This document shows, piece by piece, positions 1 to 9,097 of a DNA stretch of 64,000 nt. The DNA lies in contig NZ_CP014145.1 in the NCBI RefSeq assembly GCF_001542775.1, positions 2,108,001 to 2,172,000 on the forward strand, written 5' to 3'. This DNA comes from Microterricola viridarii (GTDB lineage Bacteria > Actinomycetota > Actinomycetes > Actinomycetales > Microbacteriaceae). The notes below the pieces were generated by a model. That model had not been told where the DNA came from. It did not search any database and was given only the letters and a program-made list of their open reading frames with translations. Position 1 is the first letter of the stretch. Every line of letters starts with the position of its first letter. Both the position numbers and the translations under genes were made by a program.

Positions 1-230
1 GCGACGCCAAGACCGACGAACACCGGAGACAGGAAGCCGACGAGGCTCTTGGGTGCCCAGCGGTCCGGCTGGAAGGCGGCGTCGAAGTGCACGGGCATCG
101 GATCAGGCGCCGCGGGGAAGAGCGCGATCCCCACGCCGAGCACCACACAGAGATACCCCGCCGCGGCGAAGAACGGCCAGCGCCGGGGTGGCGGCAGTGC
201 CATGTCCGGCTGCCTCTCTGAATCCCCCAT
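1..230 (-). CDS. DUF1648-type membrane protein, N-terminal part (cut by window edge)
   Basis: The reverse strand is open from an ATG at 228-230 to the window edge (about 76 residues), so the C-terminal part is missing. After a short polar N-terminus (MGDSERQPDM) comes one hydrophobic segment, roughly residues 18-35. It is followed by PDPMPVHFDAAFQPDRW and a glycine-rich hydrophobic stretch. The pattern 'P-x-H-F-x-x-x-x-x-P-D-x-W' after a first membrane helix is typical of DUF1648 proteins, a family of small actinobacterial and firmicute membrane proteins without a firm function. A second ATG at 201-203 is an alternative start. The gene is divergent from nhaA. The family call rests only on this motif. 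Confidence 0.55.
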   Translation of the reverse strand, partial: MGDSERQPDMALPPPRRWPFFAAAGYLCVVLGVGIALFPAAPDPMPVHFDAAFQPDRWAPKSLVGFLSPVFVGLGV

Positions 231-401
231 GCCTCGACACTATCTCGCCGATGTTCGTGCCTTCCGGCGCCCGCCCGGCCGACCCATGCCCCTCGCCTTC
301 CGCGCGCCGCCCACTAAACTGGAGCACGGTGAGCCGGGAAGTCTGGTCGGCGGGCAGTAATGCTCAACGACGTTGATCGAACCCAATCTGGAGGGCCCTC
401 T

Positions 402-1619
402 GTGGCAATTTTCCGTTCCGAACGCTACGCCGCCATGCTGCTGCTGGGGGCGGCCGTCCTCGGCCTCATCCTCGCCAACAGCGCTATCGGCCCCGCGCTG
501 CTCACCCTGAAGACCGACCACATCGAGCTGCCGTGGCTCGGCCTCGACATCTCGCTCGGGCACTTCGTCAGCGACGGCCTGCTGGCCATCTTCTTCTTCA
601 TCGTGGCCGTCGAGCTGAAACGTGAACTCGCGATCGGCGAGCTGAACAGCCTGAGCAAGGCCGCCCTGCCGGCCATCGCCGCGTTCGGCGGTGTGCTCGT
701 TCCCGCGGGCATCTACCTGCTGATCACGGCTGGCTCCGGCTGGGAGAACGGCTGGCCGGTACCGACCGCCACCGACATCGCCTTCGCGCTTGGTCTGCTC
801 GCGATCTTCGGCAAGGGCATCCCGACCCGGGTGCGCGTGTTCCTGATGGCCCTGGCCGTGCTTGACGACCTGGTCGCGATCCTCATCATCGCCTTCTTCT
901 TCACCAGCGACGTGCAGCTGAGCTCCCTCGGCTACGCGGCCGTCACCCTGCTGCTGTTCTCCGGTTTCAGCCGGCTGCTGCGACCGCGCTCCAGCTACAT
1001 CTTGTCGCGCAAGCCACAGTGGCCGCTCATGTTGGTGATGTGGGTGCTTGCGGTGCTCACCTGGTATTTCGTGTTCCAGTCCGGTGTGCACGCCACGATC
1101 GCCGGCGTGCTGCTCGGCCTCGTCATGTCGCGCCGCCCGGGCGGTCGCGCCGTGCACGCGATCGAACCGTACTCGAACGGGCTGATCCTGCCGCTGTTCG
1201 CGTTCTCGGCGGCGCTGGTCGCGATCCCCGCGGTGAGCGTCAGCCAGCTGAGCCCCGCCTTCTGGGGAATCCTGGTCGCCCTGCCGGTCGGCAAGCTCCT
1301 CGGCATCACCCTGGCCGGCTGGCTCAGCGGCCTCGTCGCCAGCAAGTTCGGCGGCGTCTCGCTCAAGATCGGCGACCTGCTCGTGGTGGCCTCCCTCGGC
1401 GGTGTCGGATTCACCGTGTCGCTGCTGATGAACGAGCTGGCCTTCGCCAGCGACCACGAGGTTGTCGACGAGGGAACCATCGCGGTGCTGCTCGGCTCGG
1501 CCATCGCTATGGTCTTCTCTGCGGCGTTCGTCAGCTGGCGCGCAGCCCAGTACCGCGCCGGCAAGATCGCCGCGCACCCGCACGACACGGCCGAGCCCGA
1601 GTCCGCTCCCCTGTTCTAG
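402..1619 (+). CDS. nhaA: Na+/H+ antiporter NhaA
   Basis: An inner-membrane antiporter that expels Na+ in exchange for H+. The roughly 405-residue protein has about a dozen hydrophobic segments and the family hallmarks: VPTATDIAFALGLL, and the paired aspartates of AVLDDLVAI (about residues 155-156), which bind the cation and protons in E. coli NhaA. An ATG at 360 is in frame. I prefer the GTG at 402 because a GGAGG lies at 390-394, seven bases upstream, and the protein then starts close to the conserved first segment; nothing comparable precedes the ATG. It is monocistronic and followed by a repeat cluster. The function is certain at family level. Confidence 0.95.
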   Translation: MAIFRSERYAAMLLLGAAVLGLILANSAIGPALLTLKTDHIELPWLGLDISLGHFVSDGLLAIFFFIVAVELKRELAIGELNSLSKAALPAIAAFGGVLVPAGIYLLITAGSGWENGWPVPTATDIAFALGLLAIFGKGIPTRVRVFLMALAVLDDLVAILIIAFFFTSDVQLSSLGYAAVTLLLFSGFSRLLRPRSSYILSRKPQWPLMLVMWVLAVLTWYFVFQSGVHATIAGVLLGLVMSRRPGGRAVHAIEPYSNGLILPLFAFSAALVAIPAVSVSQLSPAFWGILVALPVGKLLGITLAGWLSGLVASKFGGVSLKIGDLLVVASLGGVGFTVSLLMNELAFASDHEVVDEGTIAVLLGSAIAMVFSAAFVSWRAAQYRAGKIAAHPHDTAEPESAPLF

Positions 1620-1620
1620 C

Positions 1621-2027
1621 GGTTTCGACAGGCTCAACCAGCGGGCCGGCGGATGCCGCGGGCTGCGGCGCCCGCCGGCTCGCCCTTTCCCGCTGGTAGC
1701 CAAGCCTCGTGAGAGGTCTCGATACGCTCGTCCCTCGCTACTCGACCAACGGGAATGGCTCAAGCGAGCGGTCTTTCCCCGCTGGTCGAGTAGGCGCGCC
1801 AGCGCCGTATCGAGACCCAGTTTCCAACGGGAAACCGAGCCTCGTACGAGGTCTCGATACGCTCATCCCTCGCTACTCGACCAACGGGAATGGCTCGAAC
1901 GAGCGGTCTTTTCCCGCTGGTCGAGTAGGCGCGCCAGCGCCGTATCGAGACCCGGTTTCCCACGGGAAACCGAGCCTCGTACGGGGTCCCGACGCGCTCC
2001 GGGTGGCGGCAAGCGCAGCCCGCCGGG
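1621..2027. repeat. Cluster of REP-like palindromic repeats between nhaA and mfd
   Basis: This gene-free stretch is made almost entirely of repeats. It opens with the short form GGTTTCGACAGGCTCAACCA. Two copies of a roughly 135-bp unit follow, with CTCGATACGCTC starting at 1718 and again at 1853. Each unit pairs CTCGATACGCTC..CTACTCGACCA with its inverted partner TGGTCGAGTAGG..GTATCGAGAC, so each could fold into a long imperfect hairpin. It may act as the terminator region between nhaA and the convergent mfd. No ORF here has coding character. Confidence 0.8.
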
Positions 2028-5000
2028 CTACTCGGCCGTCTTCTCCTGCACCACAATGGGCGGCGGGAAGATCGCCGTCAGCAGGTCGCTGACCCAGCCG
2101 ATCATCGCGGCATCCGGGTTCTCCTTGTCGGAGAGGTCCGGCATCGGCACCGACAGCACGCCCTGGGCCGCGAAGTAGCGGGACCCCAGGTACATGCGTT
2201 GCAGTCGCACCTGGATCGAATCGGGCAGCGTGGCCTGGGCGATGCGCAGTTTGTCCCCCATCGCGACGACCTCGCTGAGCCCGGCCCGCTGGGCCTGGCG
2301 ACGCAGCTTCGACACCTCGATCAGCGTCTGCACGGGCGCGGGCGGTTCGCCGTAGCGGTCGGTCAGCTCCTCGAGCACGAGGCCGATGGTCTCGTCCTTG
2401 GCGGCGATCGAGCTCGCCGTCGCCAGCTTCTGGTACGCCTCCAGGCGCAACCGCTCGCTGTCGACGTAGTCCTCCGGGATGTGCGCATCCACGGGCAGCT
2501 CCAGCCGCAGCTCGGTCTGCCCCTCCGCGACATCGCCGCGGAACGTCGACACCGCCTCGCCGATCATCCGCAGGTACAGATCGAAGCCGACACCCGCGAT
2601 GTGCCCGGCCTGCTCGCCGCCGAGCAGGTTTCCCGCGCCGCGGATCTCGAGGTCTTTCAGAGCCACCTGCATGCCGCTGCCGAGCTCGTTGTTGGCCGCG
2701 ATGGTGGCCAGCCGGTCGTGCGCGGTCTCGCTGAGCGGTGTGTTCTCGTCGTAGAGGAAGTAGGCGTAGGCCCGTTCCCGGCCACGGCCGACGCGGCCGC
2801 GCAGCTGGTGCAGCTGGCTGAGGCCGTACTTGTCGGCCCGGTCGATGATGATCGTGTTCGCATTGGCGATGTCGAGGCCCGTCTCGATGATCGTTGTCGA
2901 GACGAGAACGTCGAATTTGCGCTCCCAGAAGTCGGAGACGACCTGTTCGAGCACCGCCTCGGAGAGCTTGCCGTGGGCAACGGCGATGCGCGCTTCCGGC
3001 ACCAACTCGGCCAGCTGCGCGGCCACCTTGTTGATGCTGGACACCCGGTTGTGCACGAAGAACACCTGGCCCTCGCGCAGCAGTTCACGCTTGATCGCGG
3101 CAGCGACCTGCTTCTCCGAGTACGGCCCGACGAAGGTGAGGATCGGATGCCGGTCCTCCGGCGGCGTGGCCAGCGTCGACATCTCGCGGATGCCGGTGAC
3201 GGCCATCTCGAGCGTGCGCGGGATCGGCGTCGCGCTCATCGCCAGGATGTCGACGTTGGTCTTCATCTTCTTCAGCGAATCCTTGTGCTCCACGCCGAAG
3301 CGCTGCTCCTCATCGATGATGACGAGGCCCAGATCCTTGAAGATGATCGAGCTGGAGAACAAGCGGTGGGTGCCGATGACGACGTCGACGGTGCCGTCGA
3401 GCAGGCCGGCGATGGTCTCGGCCGACTCCTTGTCGGTCTGGAACCGGCTGAGCGCCCGCAGGTGCACCGGGAAGCCGGCGAAGCGCTCCTGGAACGTCTC
3501 GAAGTGCTGCTTGACGAGCAGCGTCGTCGGCACGAGCATGACGACCTGCTTGCCGTCCTGCACCGCCTTGAACGCCGCGCGCACGGCGACCTCTGTCTTG
3601 CCGAAGCCGACGTCGCCAGAGAGCAGGCGGTCCATCGGGATGGGCCGTTCCATGTCGGCCTTGACCTCGTCGATGGTCTGCAGCTGGTCGGGAGTCTCCG
3701 CGTAGGGGAAGGCCTCCTCCAGCTCGCGCTGCCAGGGCGTATCCGGTCCGAAGGCGTGGCCCTTGGCCGCCATCCGCGCCGAGTACAGCTTGACGAGCTC
3801 GACGGCGATGTCGCGCACCGCCTTGCGAGCCTTGTTCTTCGCGTTGGCCCAGTCACTGCCGCCCATCTTGCTGAGCGCGGGCGCCTCGCCGCCGACGTAG
3901 CGAGAGAGCTGATCGAGCTGGTCGGTGGGCACATAGACCCGGTCGCCCGGCTGGCCGCGCTTGGACGGCGCGAACTCCAGCACCAGATACTCGCGCACGA
4001 TCGTCGGTGCCGCCGCGATGCCCGCCGTGCGGGACGGACCCTTGGGCCTGCTGCCCGCCGCGACAGTGCGCTGGGTCATCTCGATGAACTTGCCGATTCC
4101 GTGGGTCTGGTGCACGACGTGGTCGCCGGCCTCCAGCTGCAGCGGGTCGACCACGTTCTTGCGCCGGCTGGCGAGCTTCTTGACCTGGCGCGAGTCGTAG
4201 CCGACGGCGCGGCCGTAGAACTCGCTCTCGCTGATCAGGGCGAGTTTGGCATGCGGCAGTTCAAAGCCGTGCGCGGCCTCGGCCTGCACCAGGTAGGCGA
4301 CGCCGGCATCCGGCTCGGCGGGGAACGCGTCGACGATGTGGGCGGCCAGCCCACGCTCGGCGAGCACATCGCTGGCGCGTTGCACCAGACCGTGCCCGCC
4401 GGCGACGATCGCCACGCTCCAACCGTCGGTCAGGCGGGCGGCGACGTGCTCGATGGCGCCGCCGACGTTGCCCTGGAAGCTCGGCACGGTCTGGCTCTGC
4501 ACCCGCACCGTCGTGCCGACCTCGAGGTCGGCGACGAGCTCGGCGATCGCCGCGTCATCCATCTCGCTGGTTGAGCCTGTCGAAACCGCGGCATCCCCGG
4601 AATCGAACACGGAGAAGGTCCACCACGGGTGGTCGGGCGTCTTGTGCCCCGGCGCGCCCAGCCGCACCGCATCGCGCACGGTGTTCAGGGTGAGGAAGTC
4701 GCCGGATGCCAGGTCGATCGGGGTCTCTGCACCGAAGGTCGCCGCGCTCCAGGCCGCCGAGAGGAACTCCCGGTTGGTCTCGGCCAGGCTGACCGCACGG
4801 CTGGCGACTCGCTCGGGCGAGAGTACCGCGACGGCGGCGCCATCGGGCAGGTAGTCCGTCATCGGCACCAGCTTGTCGACGAGCGCGGGCGCCAGGCTCT
4901 CCATGCCCTCGACCGGGATACCCTCGCCGATCTTGGCCAACATCTGGGCGAGGCTCGGGAACTCGTGCTGCATCTCGCGCGCCCGCTGGCGCACCTGCTC

Positions 5001-5747
5001 GCTGAGCAGCAGCTCACGGCTGGGCGGCAGCAGCACGCTGCCAACGGCGTCCGGCAGCGAGCGTTGGTCGGCCACCGAGAAGGCGCGCATCTGCTCGATC
5101 TCGTCGCCGAAGAAGTCGACGCGCACCGGGTGCTCCGCCACAGCAGGGAACACGTCGAGAATGCCGCCGCGCACGGCGAACTCACCGCGCCGGGTGACCA
5201 TGTCGACGCGGGTGTAGGCCAGGTCGACGAGCGCTCCGGCGAGCTTGCCGAGCTGGTAGCCGCGTCCGCCGGCCACGAGCTCGATCGGCTCGAAGTCGGT
5301 GAGGTTGTCGGCGACCGGTTGCAGGGCTGCCCGCACCGAGGCGACGACGATGAGCGGATGCGGCGCCGCCGAGGTGTCGGCCGCGCTCCACTCCTCGGCC
5401 CAGGTGCGCATGCGGCGCAGCGCGAACAGGCGGCGGCCGACGATCTCCGCGCTCGGGCTCAACCGCTCGTGCGGCAGCGTCTCCCACGCCGGGAAGTCGA
5501 CGATCTCGGCATCCGGAACATAGGCGGCCAGGTTGGAGCGCAGCGTCTCAGACTCGCGCCCGGTCGCCGTGATGATGAACAGCACGGGCGGCTTGCCCGC
5601 CTCGCGGCGCCGCTCGAGCAGTGCGGCCAGCAGCGGCGGGTTGAGGCCCTCGGCGAGCGAGAAGTCGGCATCGCGGGAGTACTCGGCCAGGGCCGCTTCG
5701 AATGTGGCGGCGCGCGAAAGCGCATGAGACAAGCCCTGAAGTATCAC
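2028..5747 (-). CDS. mfd: Transcription-repair coupling factor Mfd
   Basis: An ATP-dependent DNA translocase that pushes stalled RNA polymerase off lesions and recruits UvrABC. At 1239 residues it has the family's length. The N-terminus carries a UvrB-like region (LSPSAEIVGRR). The RNA-polymerase-interaction region includes DHVVHQTHGIG and AGDHVV. The helicase core has Walker A LLSGDVGFGKTEVAV (about residue 710), the DEEQ box (about residue 811) and motif VI QLRGRVGRG. The oddity is at codons 388-394: a copy of the intergenic repeat (4566-4586) is read in frame as VSTGSTS in a variable linker after the UvrB-like domains. The gene follows rplY-pth at a distance, a common actinobacterial order. 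Confidence 0.98.
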   Translation of the reverse strand: MILQGLSHALSRAATFEAALAEYSRDADFSLAEGLNPPLLAALLERRREAGKPPVLFIITATGRESETLRSNLAAYVPDAEIVDFPAWETLPHERLSPSAEIVGRRLFALRRMRTWAEEWSAADTSAAPHPLIVVASVRAALQPVADNLTDFEPIELVAGGRGYQLGKLAGALVDLAYTRVDMVTRRGEFAVRGGILDVFPAVAEHPVRVDFFGDEIEQMRAFSVADQRSLPDAVGSVLLPPSRELLLSEQVRQRAREMQHEFPSLAQMLAKIGEGIPVEGMESLAPALVDKLVPMTDYLPDGAAVAVLSPERVASRAVSLAETNREFLSAAWSAATFGAETPIDLASGDFLTLNTVRDAVRLGAPGHKTPDHPWWTFSVFDSGDAAVSTGSTSEMDDAAIAELVADLEVGTTVRVQSQTVPSFQGNVGGAIEHVAARLTDGWSVAIVAGGHGLVQRASDVLAERGLAAHIVDAFPAEPDAGVAYLVQAEAAHGFELPHAKLALISESEFYGRAVGYDSRQVKKLASRRKNVVDPLQLEAGDHVVHQTHGIGKFIEMTQRTVAAGSRPKGPSRTAGIAAAPTIVREYLVLEFAPSKRGQPGDRVYVPTDQLDQLSRYVGGEAPALSKMGGSDWANAKNKARKAVRDIAVELVKLYSARMAAKGHAFGPDTPWQRELEEAFPYAETPDQLQTIDEVKADMERPIPMDRLLSGDVGFGKTEVAVRAAFKAVQDGKQVVMLVPTTLLVKQHFETFQERFAGFPVHLRALSRFQTDKESAETIAGLLDGTVDVVIGTHRLFSSSIIFKDLGLVIIDEEQRFGVEHKDSLKKMKTNVDILAMSATPIPRTLEMAVTGIREMSTLATPPEDRHPILTFVGPYSEKQVAAAIKRELLREGQVFFVHNRVSSINKVAAQLAELVPEARIAVAHGKLSEAVLEQVVSDFWERKFDVLVSTTIIETGLDIANANTIIIDRADKYGLSQLHQLRGRVGRGRERAYAYFLYDENTPLSETAHDRLATIAANNELGSGMQVALKDLEIRGAGNLLGGEQAGHIAGVGFDLYLRMIGEAVSTFRGDVAEGQTELRLELPVDAHIPEDYVDSERLRLEAYQKLATASSIAAKDETIGLVLEELTDRYGEPPAPVQTLIEVSKLRRQAQRAGLSEVVAMGDKLRIAQATLPDSIQVRLQRMYLGSRYFAAQGVLSVPMPDLSDKENPDAAMIGWVSDLLTAIFPPPIVVQEKTAE
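4566..4586. repeat. REP-like core inside the mfd coding sequence
   Basis: CTGGTTGAGCCTGTCGAAACC here is identical to the core found in intergenic spaces of this window, for example at 36694. It is in frame and adds about seven residues to Mfd. See the finding on in-frame insertion. Confidence 0.85.
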
Positions 5748-5880
5748 CCTCAGATTCTACGCAGCCGCGCGCTTGCCCAGCCTCCGTCGCCCCAACGGAG
5801 CCCGACTCCCGCGCTGACGCGAGGGAGCGCCAGCGGCCGGCGCCAACTCTCGCAGCCAGTCCGCCCTGAGAGACAGCAGC

Positions 5881-5907
5881 GGCCCAGAACCGCTGGGGTC
5901 CTGGGCC
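5881..5907 (-). terminator. Terminator-like hairpin downstream of the PAP2 gene
   Basis: GGCCCAG and CTGGGCC form a 7-bp GC-rich stem around a 13-base loop, 19 bases past the stop of the PAP2 gene. There is no clear U-run, so this is a weak intrinsic terminator or an mRNA-stabilising stem. The surrounding space 5748-5926 shows no coding potential. Confidence 0.4.
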
Positions 5908-5926
5908 ACAACACAGTGGTGCGCGC

Positions 5927-6625
5927 TTACGCGGCGGCGTTCTTCGCCTTTCGCGGCTTCGGCTGGCGCGAGATCGCCTTGGCGAACAGCGGCCAGAGCA
6001 GCAGGGCGACCGAGGCGCCGAGCGCGATGCCGGCCATGGTGTCGCTCAGCCAGTGCGCCGAGAGGTAGGTGCGGTTCAGCACCGAGACGATGACCAGCAC
6101 GACGCCGGTGATCCAGGCCCACTGGCGGTTGATCAGCAGGCAGAGCACGACAACGAACAGCGTGAACCCGGTGAGGTGTCCGGAGGGGAAGGAACCGAAG
6201 TCGACCGTGACGAGCGGGTCGTTCGGGCGCTCCCGGCTGACCAGGTGCTTGACGACCTGGGCGAGGGTCGAGGCGAGCATGGTCGCAACGAAGAAGTAGA
6301 GCGCGGCCCACCAGCGGCGCAGCACGAGCAGCGCGACGAGCGGGATCAGGATGGTGAAGATGGAGCCGATCGGCCCACCGGTGGTGTGGTCGACCACGAC
6401 GTTGAACGCCGTGAACGCGTCGCTGCGCGGGGCGAGCATGAGGTCGTGCCACCAGCGGTCGATCGCCACGAACCAGGGCGAGTCCGCGCTGGCCAGGACG
6501 CTGGCGAAGCTCACGGCGAAGACGGCCAGGCTGACAAGCCCCCAGGTGAGCGCGAGGCGCGTTGGCACCTGTGCGCGGCGGGCGGGCACCTCAGCCAGGG
6601 TCGTGCTATCGGATGAAATCGCCAT
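5927..6625 (-). CDS. PAP2-family membrane phosphatase
   Basis: A 232-residue membrane protein of the type 2 phosphatidic acid phosphatase superfamily, with about six hydrophobic segments. All three catalytic motifs are present: K-x6-RP (K126 to R133-P134, in KHLVSRERP), PSGH (147-150), and R-x5-H-x3-D (R185, H191, D195 in RTYLSAHWLSD). Enzymes of this family dephosphorylate lipid phosphates such as undecaprenyl pyrophosphate, phosphatidic acid or phosphatidylglycerol phosphate at the outer face of the membrane. The substrate cannot be told from the sequence. An ATG start is used. It lies between mfd and pth on the same strand but with long spacers, so it is probably transcribed on its own. 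Confidence 0.88.
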   Translation of the reverse strand: MAISSDSTTLAEVPARRAQVPTRLALTWGLVSLAVFAVSFASVLASADSPWFVAIDRWWHDLMLAPRSDAFTAFNVVVDHTTGGPIGSIFTILIPLVALLVLRRWWAALYFFVATMLASTLAQVVKHLVSRERPNDPLVTVDFGSFPSGHLTGFTLFVVVLCLLINRQWAWITGVVLVIVSVLNRTYLSAHWLSDTMAGIALGASVALLLWPLFAKAISRQPKPRKAKNAAA

Positions 6626-6766
6626 TGATACTCCTTGAAGATGCGCCGTCCAACACCGAACGGCATTCGGTTTCTAGGAGCCATAGTGGCCTAGCCCGGG
6701 GCAGCCGTCAACTTGCGCCGGTGCGCGGTGGGCGGAGCGGCCGGCCGTGGCGGCCAGGTGCTGCGG

Positions 6767-7363
6767 CTACGCGGAGGGCGCGTGCACCTTCTGCTGCGCG
6801 GCGAGCAGGCCGTCTGTGATCACGAGTTCGACGGCATCTGCCGCATCGGAGAGCAGGTTGGGCAGCACTGCGCGTTCGGTCGAGGAGAAGCCCTGCAGCA
6901 CAAAGTCGGCCGGGTCCTGCCGGCCGGGCGGGCGGCCGACGCCGACCCGCACTCGCACGTAGTCGGGCGAGTCGGCGGCCTTGGCGATGTCGCGCAGGCC
7001 GTTGTGGCCGCCGTGGCCTCCGCCGCTTTTCAGCTTGACGGTGTCAAAGGGGATGTCGAGCTCGTCGTGCACGACGATGAGGCGTTCCAGCGGCAGCGAG
7101 TAGAACTTCAGCAGCGCCGAAACGGGGCCGCCGGAGGTGTTCATGTAGCTGTTCGACTTCGCCAGCACGAGCTTGGGCCCGCCGGGGCGGAGGAATCCCT
7201 CGGCCACTTGGGCGGGTGTCTTGTGTTTCTTGAAGGTGGCACCGATGCGTGCGGCCAGCTCGTCGACGACCATCTGGCCGACGTTGTGGCGGTGGTTGGC
7301 GTAGCCGGGCCCGGGGTTGCCGAGCCCGACGACCAACCAAGTGTTGCCGGGCACAGAATTCAC
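6767..7363 (-). CDS. pth: Peptidyl-tRNA hydrolase
   Basis: Cleaves peptidyl-tRNA released by abortive translation. The 198-residue protein shows the Pth signature: GLGNPGPGY near the N-terminus, [13 protein letters not shown] with the catalytic histidine, [29 protein letters not shown] and [12 protein letters not shown]. The start is GTG at 7361-7363, preceded by AAGGAG eight bases upstream. It sits 41 bases behind rplY on the same strand, the usual actinobacterial rplY-pth pair, and is almost certainly cotranscribed with it. Confidence 0.97.
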   Translation of the reverse strand: MNSVPGNTWLVVGLGNPGPGYANHRHNVGQMVVDELAARIGATFKKHKTPAQVAEGFLRPGGPKLVLAKSNSYMNTSGGPVSALLKFYSLPLERLIVVHDELDIPFDTVKLKSGGGHGGHNGLRDIAKAADSPDYVRVRVGVGRPPGRQDPADFVLQGFSSTERAVLPNLLSDAADAVELVITDGLLAAQQKVHAPSA

Positions 7364-7404
7364 GGAGTGCTCCTTCTGCGCCCGGCGAAACAGGGTGAAA
7401 ATGA

Positions 7405-7977
7405 TTACTCGGCAGCCTCGGTGCCCTCGGCCTTGGCCGCGGCGAGTGCGTAGACGCTGAGGACGAGAGCGTTGGGCTCCTCGACCAGGGTGGAGCCGGC
7501 GGGCAGCACGACGTCCTTGGCGAGGACCTGAGCACCCTCGGTGAGGCCGTCAACGTTCACGACGACGCTGGTCGGGATGTTGGTGGCCTCGGACTCGAGA
7601 CGCAGGGTGTGCAGGTCCTGGTCAACCTGGGTGCCGGAGAAGGGCTCGCCCTCGACGTGCACGGGGATCTCAACCTCAACCTTTTCGCCCTTGCGGATGA
7701 CGATGAGGTCGATGTGCTCGATGATCTGGCGGACCGGGTCCTTCTGCACGTCCTTGACCAGGACGAGCTCGCTCTTGCCGGCGATGTCCAGGTTGAGCAG
7801 CGCGTTGGTCTTGCGCAGGATCAGGCCCATCTGGTGTGCGGGCAGGGTGACGTGCTGCGGCTCGGAGCCGTGGCCGTAGATGACGGCGGGGATCTTGCCC
7901 ACGGCGCGGATCTTGCGGGCAGCGCCCTTGCCGAAGGACTCGCGGACCTCGGTTACAACCTTGTCAACGTCGCTCAT
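7405..7977 (-). CDS. rplY: 50S ribosomal protein L25/general stress protein Ctc (long form)
   Basis: A 5S-rRNA-binding ribosomal protein of the long TL5/CTC type: an N-terminal L25 domain ([26 protein letters not shown]) followed by the beta domain ([12 protein letters not shown]). The frame is open further upstream to 8061. I set the start at the ATG at 7975-7977 because AAGGAG lies nine bases before it and the protein then begins MSDVDKVV, next to the conserved EVRE segment, giving 190 residues. The upstream leader (7978-8110) can form two GC-rich stems, CCAGGCC/GGCCTGG and GGGCT/GCCC, of unknown role. First gene of the rplY-pth unit. Confidence 0.96.
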   Translation of the reverse strand: MSDVDKVVTEVRESFGKGAARKIRAVGKIPAVIYGHGSEPQHVTLPAHQMGLILRKTNALLNLDIAGKSELVLVKDVQKDPVRQIIEHIDLIVIRKGEKVEVEIPVHVEGEPFSGTQVDQDLHTLRLESEATNIPTSVVVNVDGLTEGAQVLAKDVVLPAGSTLVEEPNALVLSVYALAAAKAEGTEAAE

Positions 7978-8228
7978 GATGATTCTCCTTGTGGGCAGAT
8001 GCCCATTGTGGGCGCGGAGCCCAGATCGATGTCCGTCCAGGCCGGGGGCCTGGATCGTCAACTCGAACGCATGTCAGCGTGAGGACAAGCCGCAAAGCCC
8101 CTCCACCGCGTCGATAACGGATGCCAGATTCGCCGGTTTCGGCAGATCTGCGGCATCCCTCGCCGAAGTTCAGTGGCCTAGTCTACCAGCCAGCGAAGCC
8201 GGCCCCAGACGCCCGCTACTCTCAAGGT

Positions 8229-8948
8229 ATGTCTTCCCGCCTGCACCAGCTAGTGATCGAAAGTGTCGGTCAGCGCGTTGTCGCGGGCGAGCTCGCCGCT
8301 GGAGAGACACTGTTGGCCGAGCGGCTCGAAAACGAGCTCGGTGTCTCGCGCTCGGTGGTGCGCGAGGCCGTGCGCGTTCTGGCCTCGCTCGGACTGGTCG
8401 AGTCCGTCAAACGCGTGGGCATCCGCGTGCTGCCGATGAGCTCATGGTCGCTGTTCGACCCGTCGGTCATCCGGTGGCGCATCGCATCGGATGGCAAGGG
8501 AGCTCAGTTGCGCTCGCTGACCGAGCTGCGCTCCGCGGTCGAACCCGCAGCGGCGGAGTTGGCGGCGGAACACGCGCCGGACGACGTTGCCGCCGAGCTG
8601 ATGGCTGTGGCAGCGCAGATGCGAGCCGTCGGCCGATCCGGCGACCTGCAGCGCTTCCTAGAGCTCGACGTCCGTTTCCACACTCTTGTGCTCTGCGCCT
8701 CCGGCAACGAGATGTTCACCGAGCTGCGCGGCGTCATCGGCGAGGTTCTGCGCGGCCGGACGGACTACGGGCTGATGCCGACACACCCGCACGAAGAGGC
8801 CCTGCAGTGGCACGTCGATGTCGCGGATGCGATTCAGGGTCGACGGGCGGAGGCCGCGCGTGCCGCCATGGACCGAATCATGCGACGCACGACCGCCGAG
8901 GTGGAGCAGGTGTGGCTGGATCAGCCGCGCCAGTTCCTCGCCGAGTGA
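8229..8948 (+). CDS. FadR-type GntR-family regulator, likely of the gluconate/idonate genes
   Basis: A 239-residue transcription factor. The N-terminal winged helix runs over about residues 3-70 (VVAGELAAGETLLAERLENELGVS as recognition region, then SRSVVREAVRVLASLGLVE). An all-helical FCD/FadR C-terminal domain follows from about residue 85 (ELRSAVEPAAAELAAEHA; then DVRFHTLVLCASGNEM, carrying the metal/ligand histidine). The ATG at 8229 gives the canonical N-terminus. It faces the idnD-idnO-gntP-gntK genes convergently, with only 149 bases between the stops. Such proteins next to sugar-acid genes are usually repressors released by gluconate or an idonate-pathway intermediate. The assignment to this operon is inference from position. 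Confidence 0.9.
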   Translation: MSSRLHQLVIESVGQRVVAGELAAGETLLAERLENELGVSRSVVREAVRVLASLGLVESVKRVGIRVLPMSSWSLFDPSVIRWRIASDGKGAQLRSLTELRSAVEPAAAELAAEHAPDDVAAELMAVAAQMRAVGRSGDLQRFLELDVRFHTLVLCASGNEMFTELRGVIGEVLRGRTDYGLMPTHPHEEALQWHVDVADAIQGRRAEAARAAMDRIMRRTTAEVEQVWLDQPRQFLAE

Positions 8949-9002
8949 CTCCCGGGTTTCGTTCGGCGCCTTAACGCCGACAGGCCCAACCGGCGTGGAA
9001 CC

Positions 9003-9026
9003 CGCTGATTGAGCCTGTCGAAATCC
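9003..9026. repeat. REP-like core copy between the regulator and idnD
   Basis: CGCTGATTGAGCCTGTCGAAA is a near-identical copy of the core that recurs in other spacers of the window. It lies between two convergent 3' ends. Confidence 0.75.
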
Positions 9027-9065
9027 GTCGATCATCGGTAGCCGTCCAGAGGATGCCTGAGAACT

Positions 9066-9096
9066 GGCTGCCGCCTTTCGCGACGCTGCGCGTCGC
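9066..9096 (-). terminator. idnD terminator hairpin with the GGCTGCCGCCTTTCGC module
   Basis: On the transcribed strand a GCGACG/CGTCGC stem with a five-base loop (9080-9096) begins two bases after the idnD stop and runs into GCGAAAGGCGGCAGCC. The same module sits beside the 3' hairpins at 26693, 29297, 36854 and 54975. Confidence 0.7.
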
Positions 9097-9097
9097 A

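Noticed and set aside
240..1763. 507-residue minus-strand frame opposite nhaA
   Set aside because: Highly charged Glu/Asp/Arg/Gln sequence typical of the antisense of a membrane protein gene.
2199..4574. 791-residue open frame on the plus strand opposite mfd
   Set aside because: It is the complement of a certain gene; the translation is rich in His, Arg, Gly and Leu without motifs, as expected from a GC-rich shadow frame.
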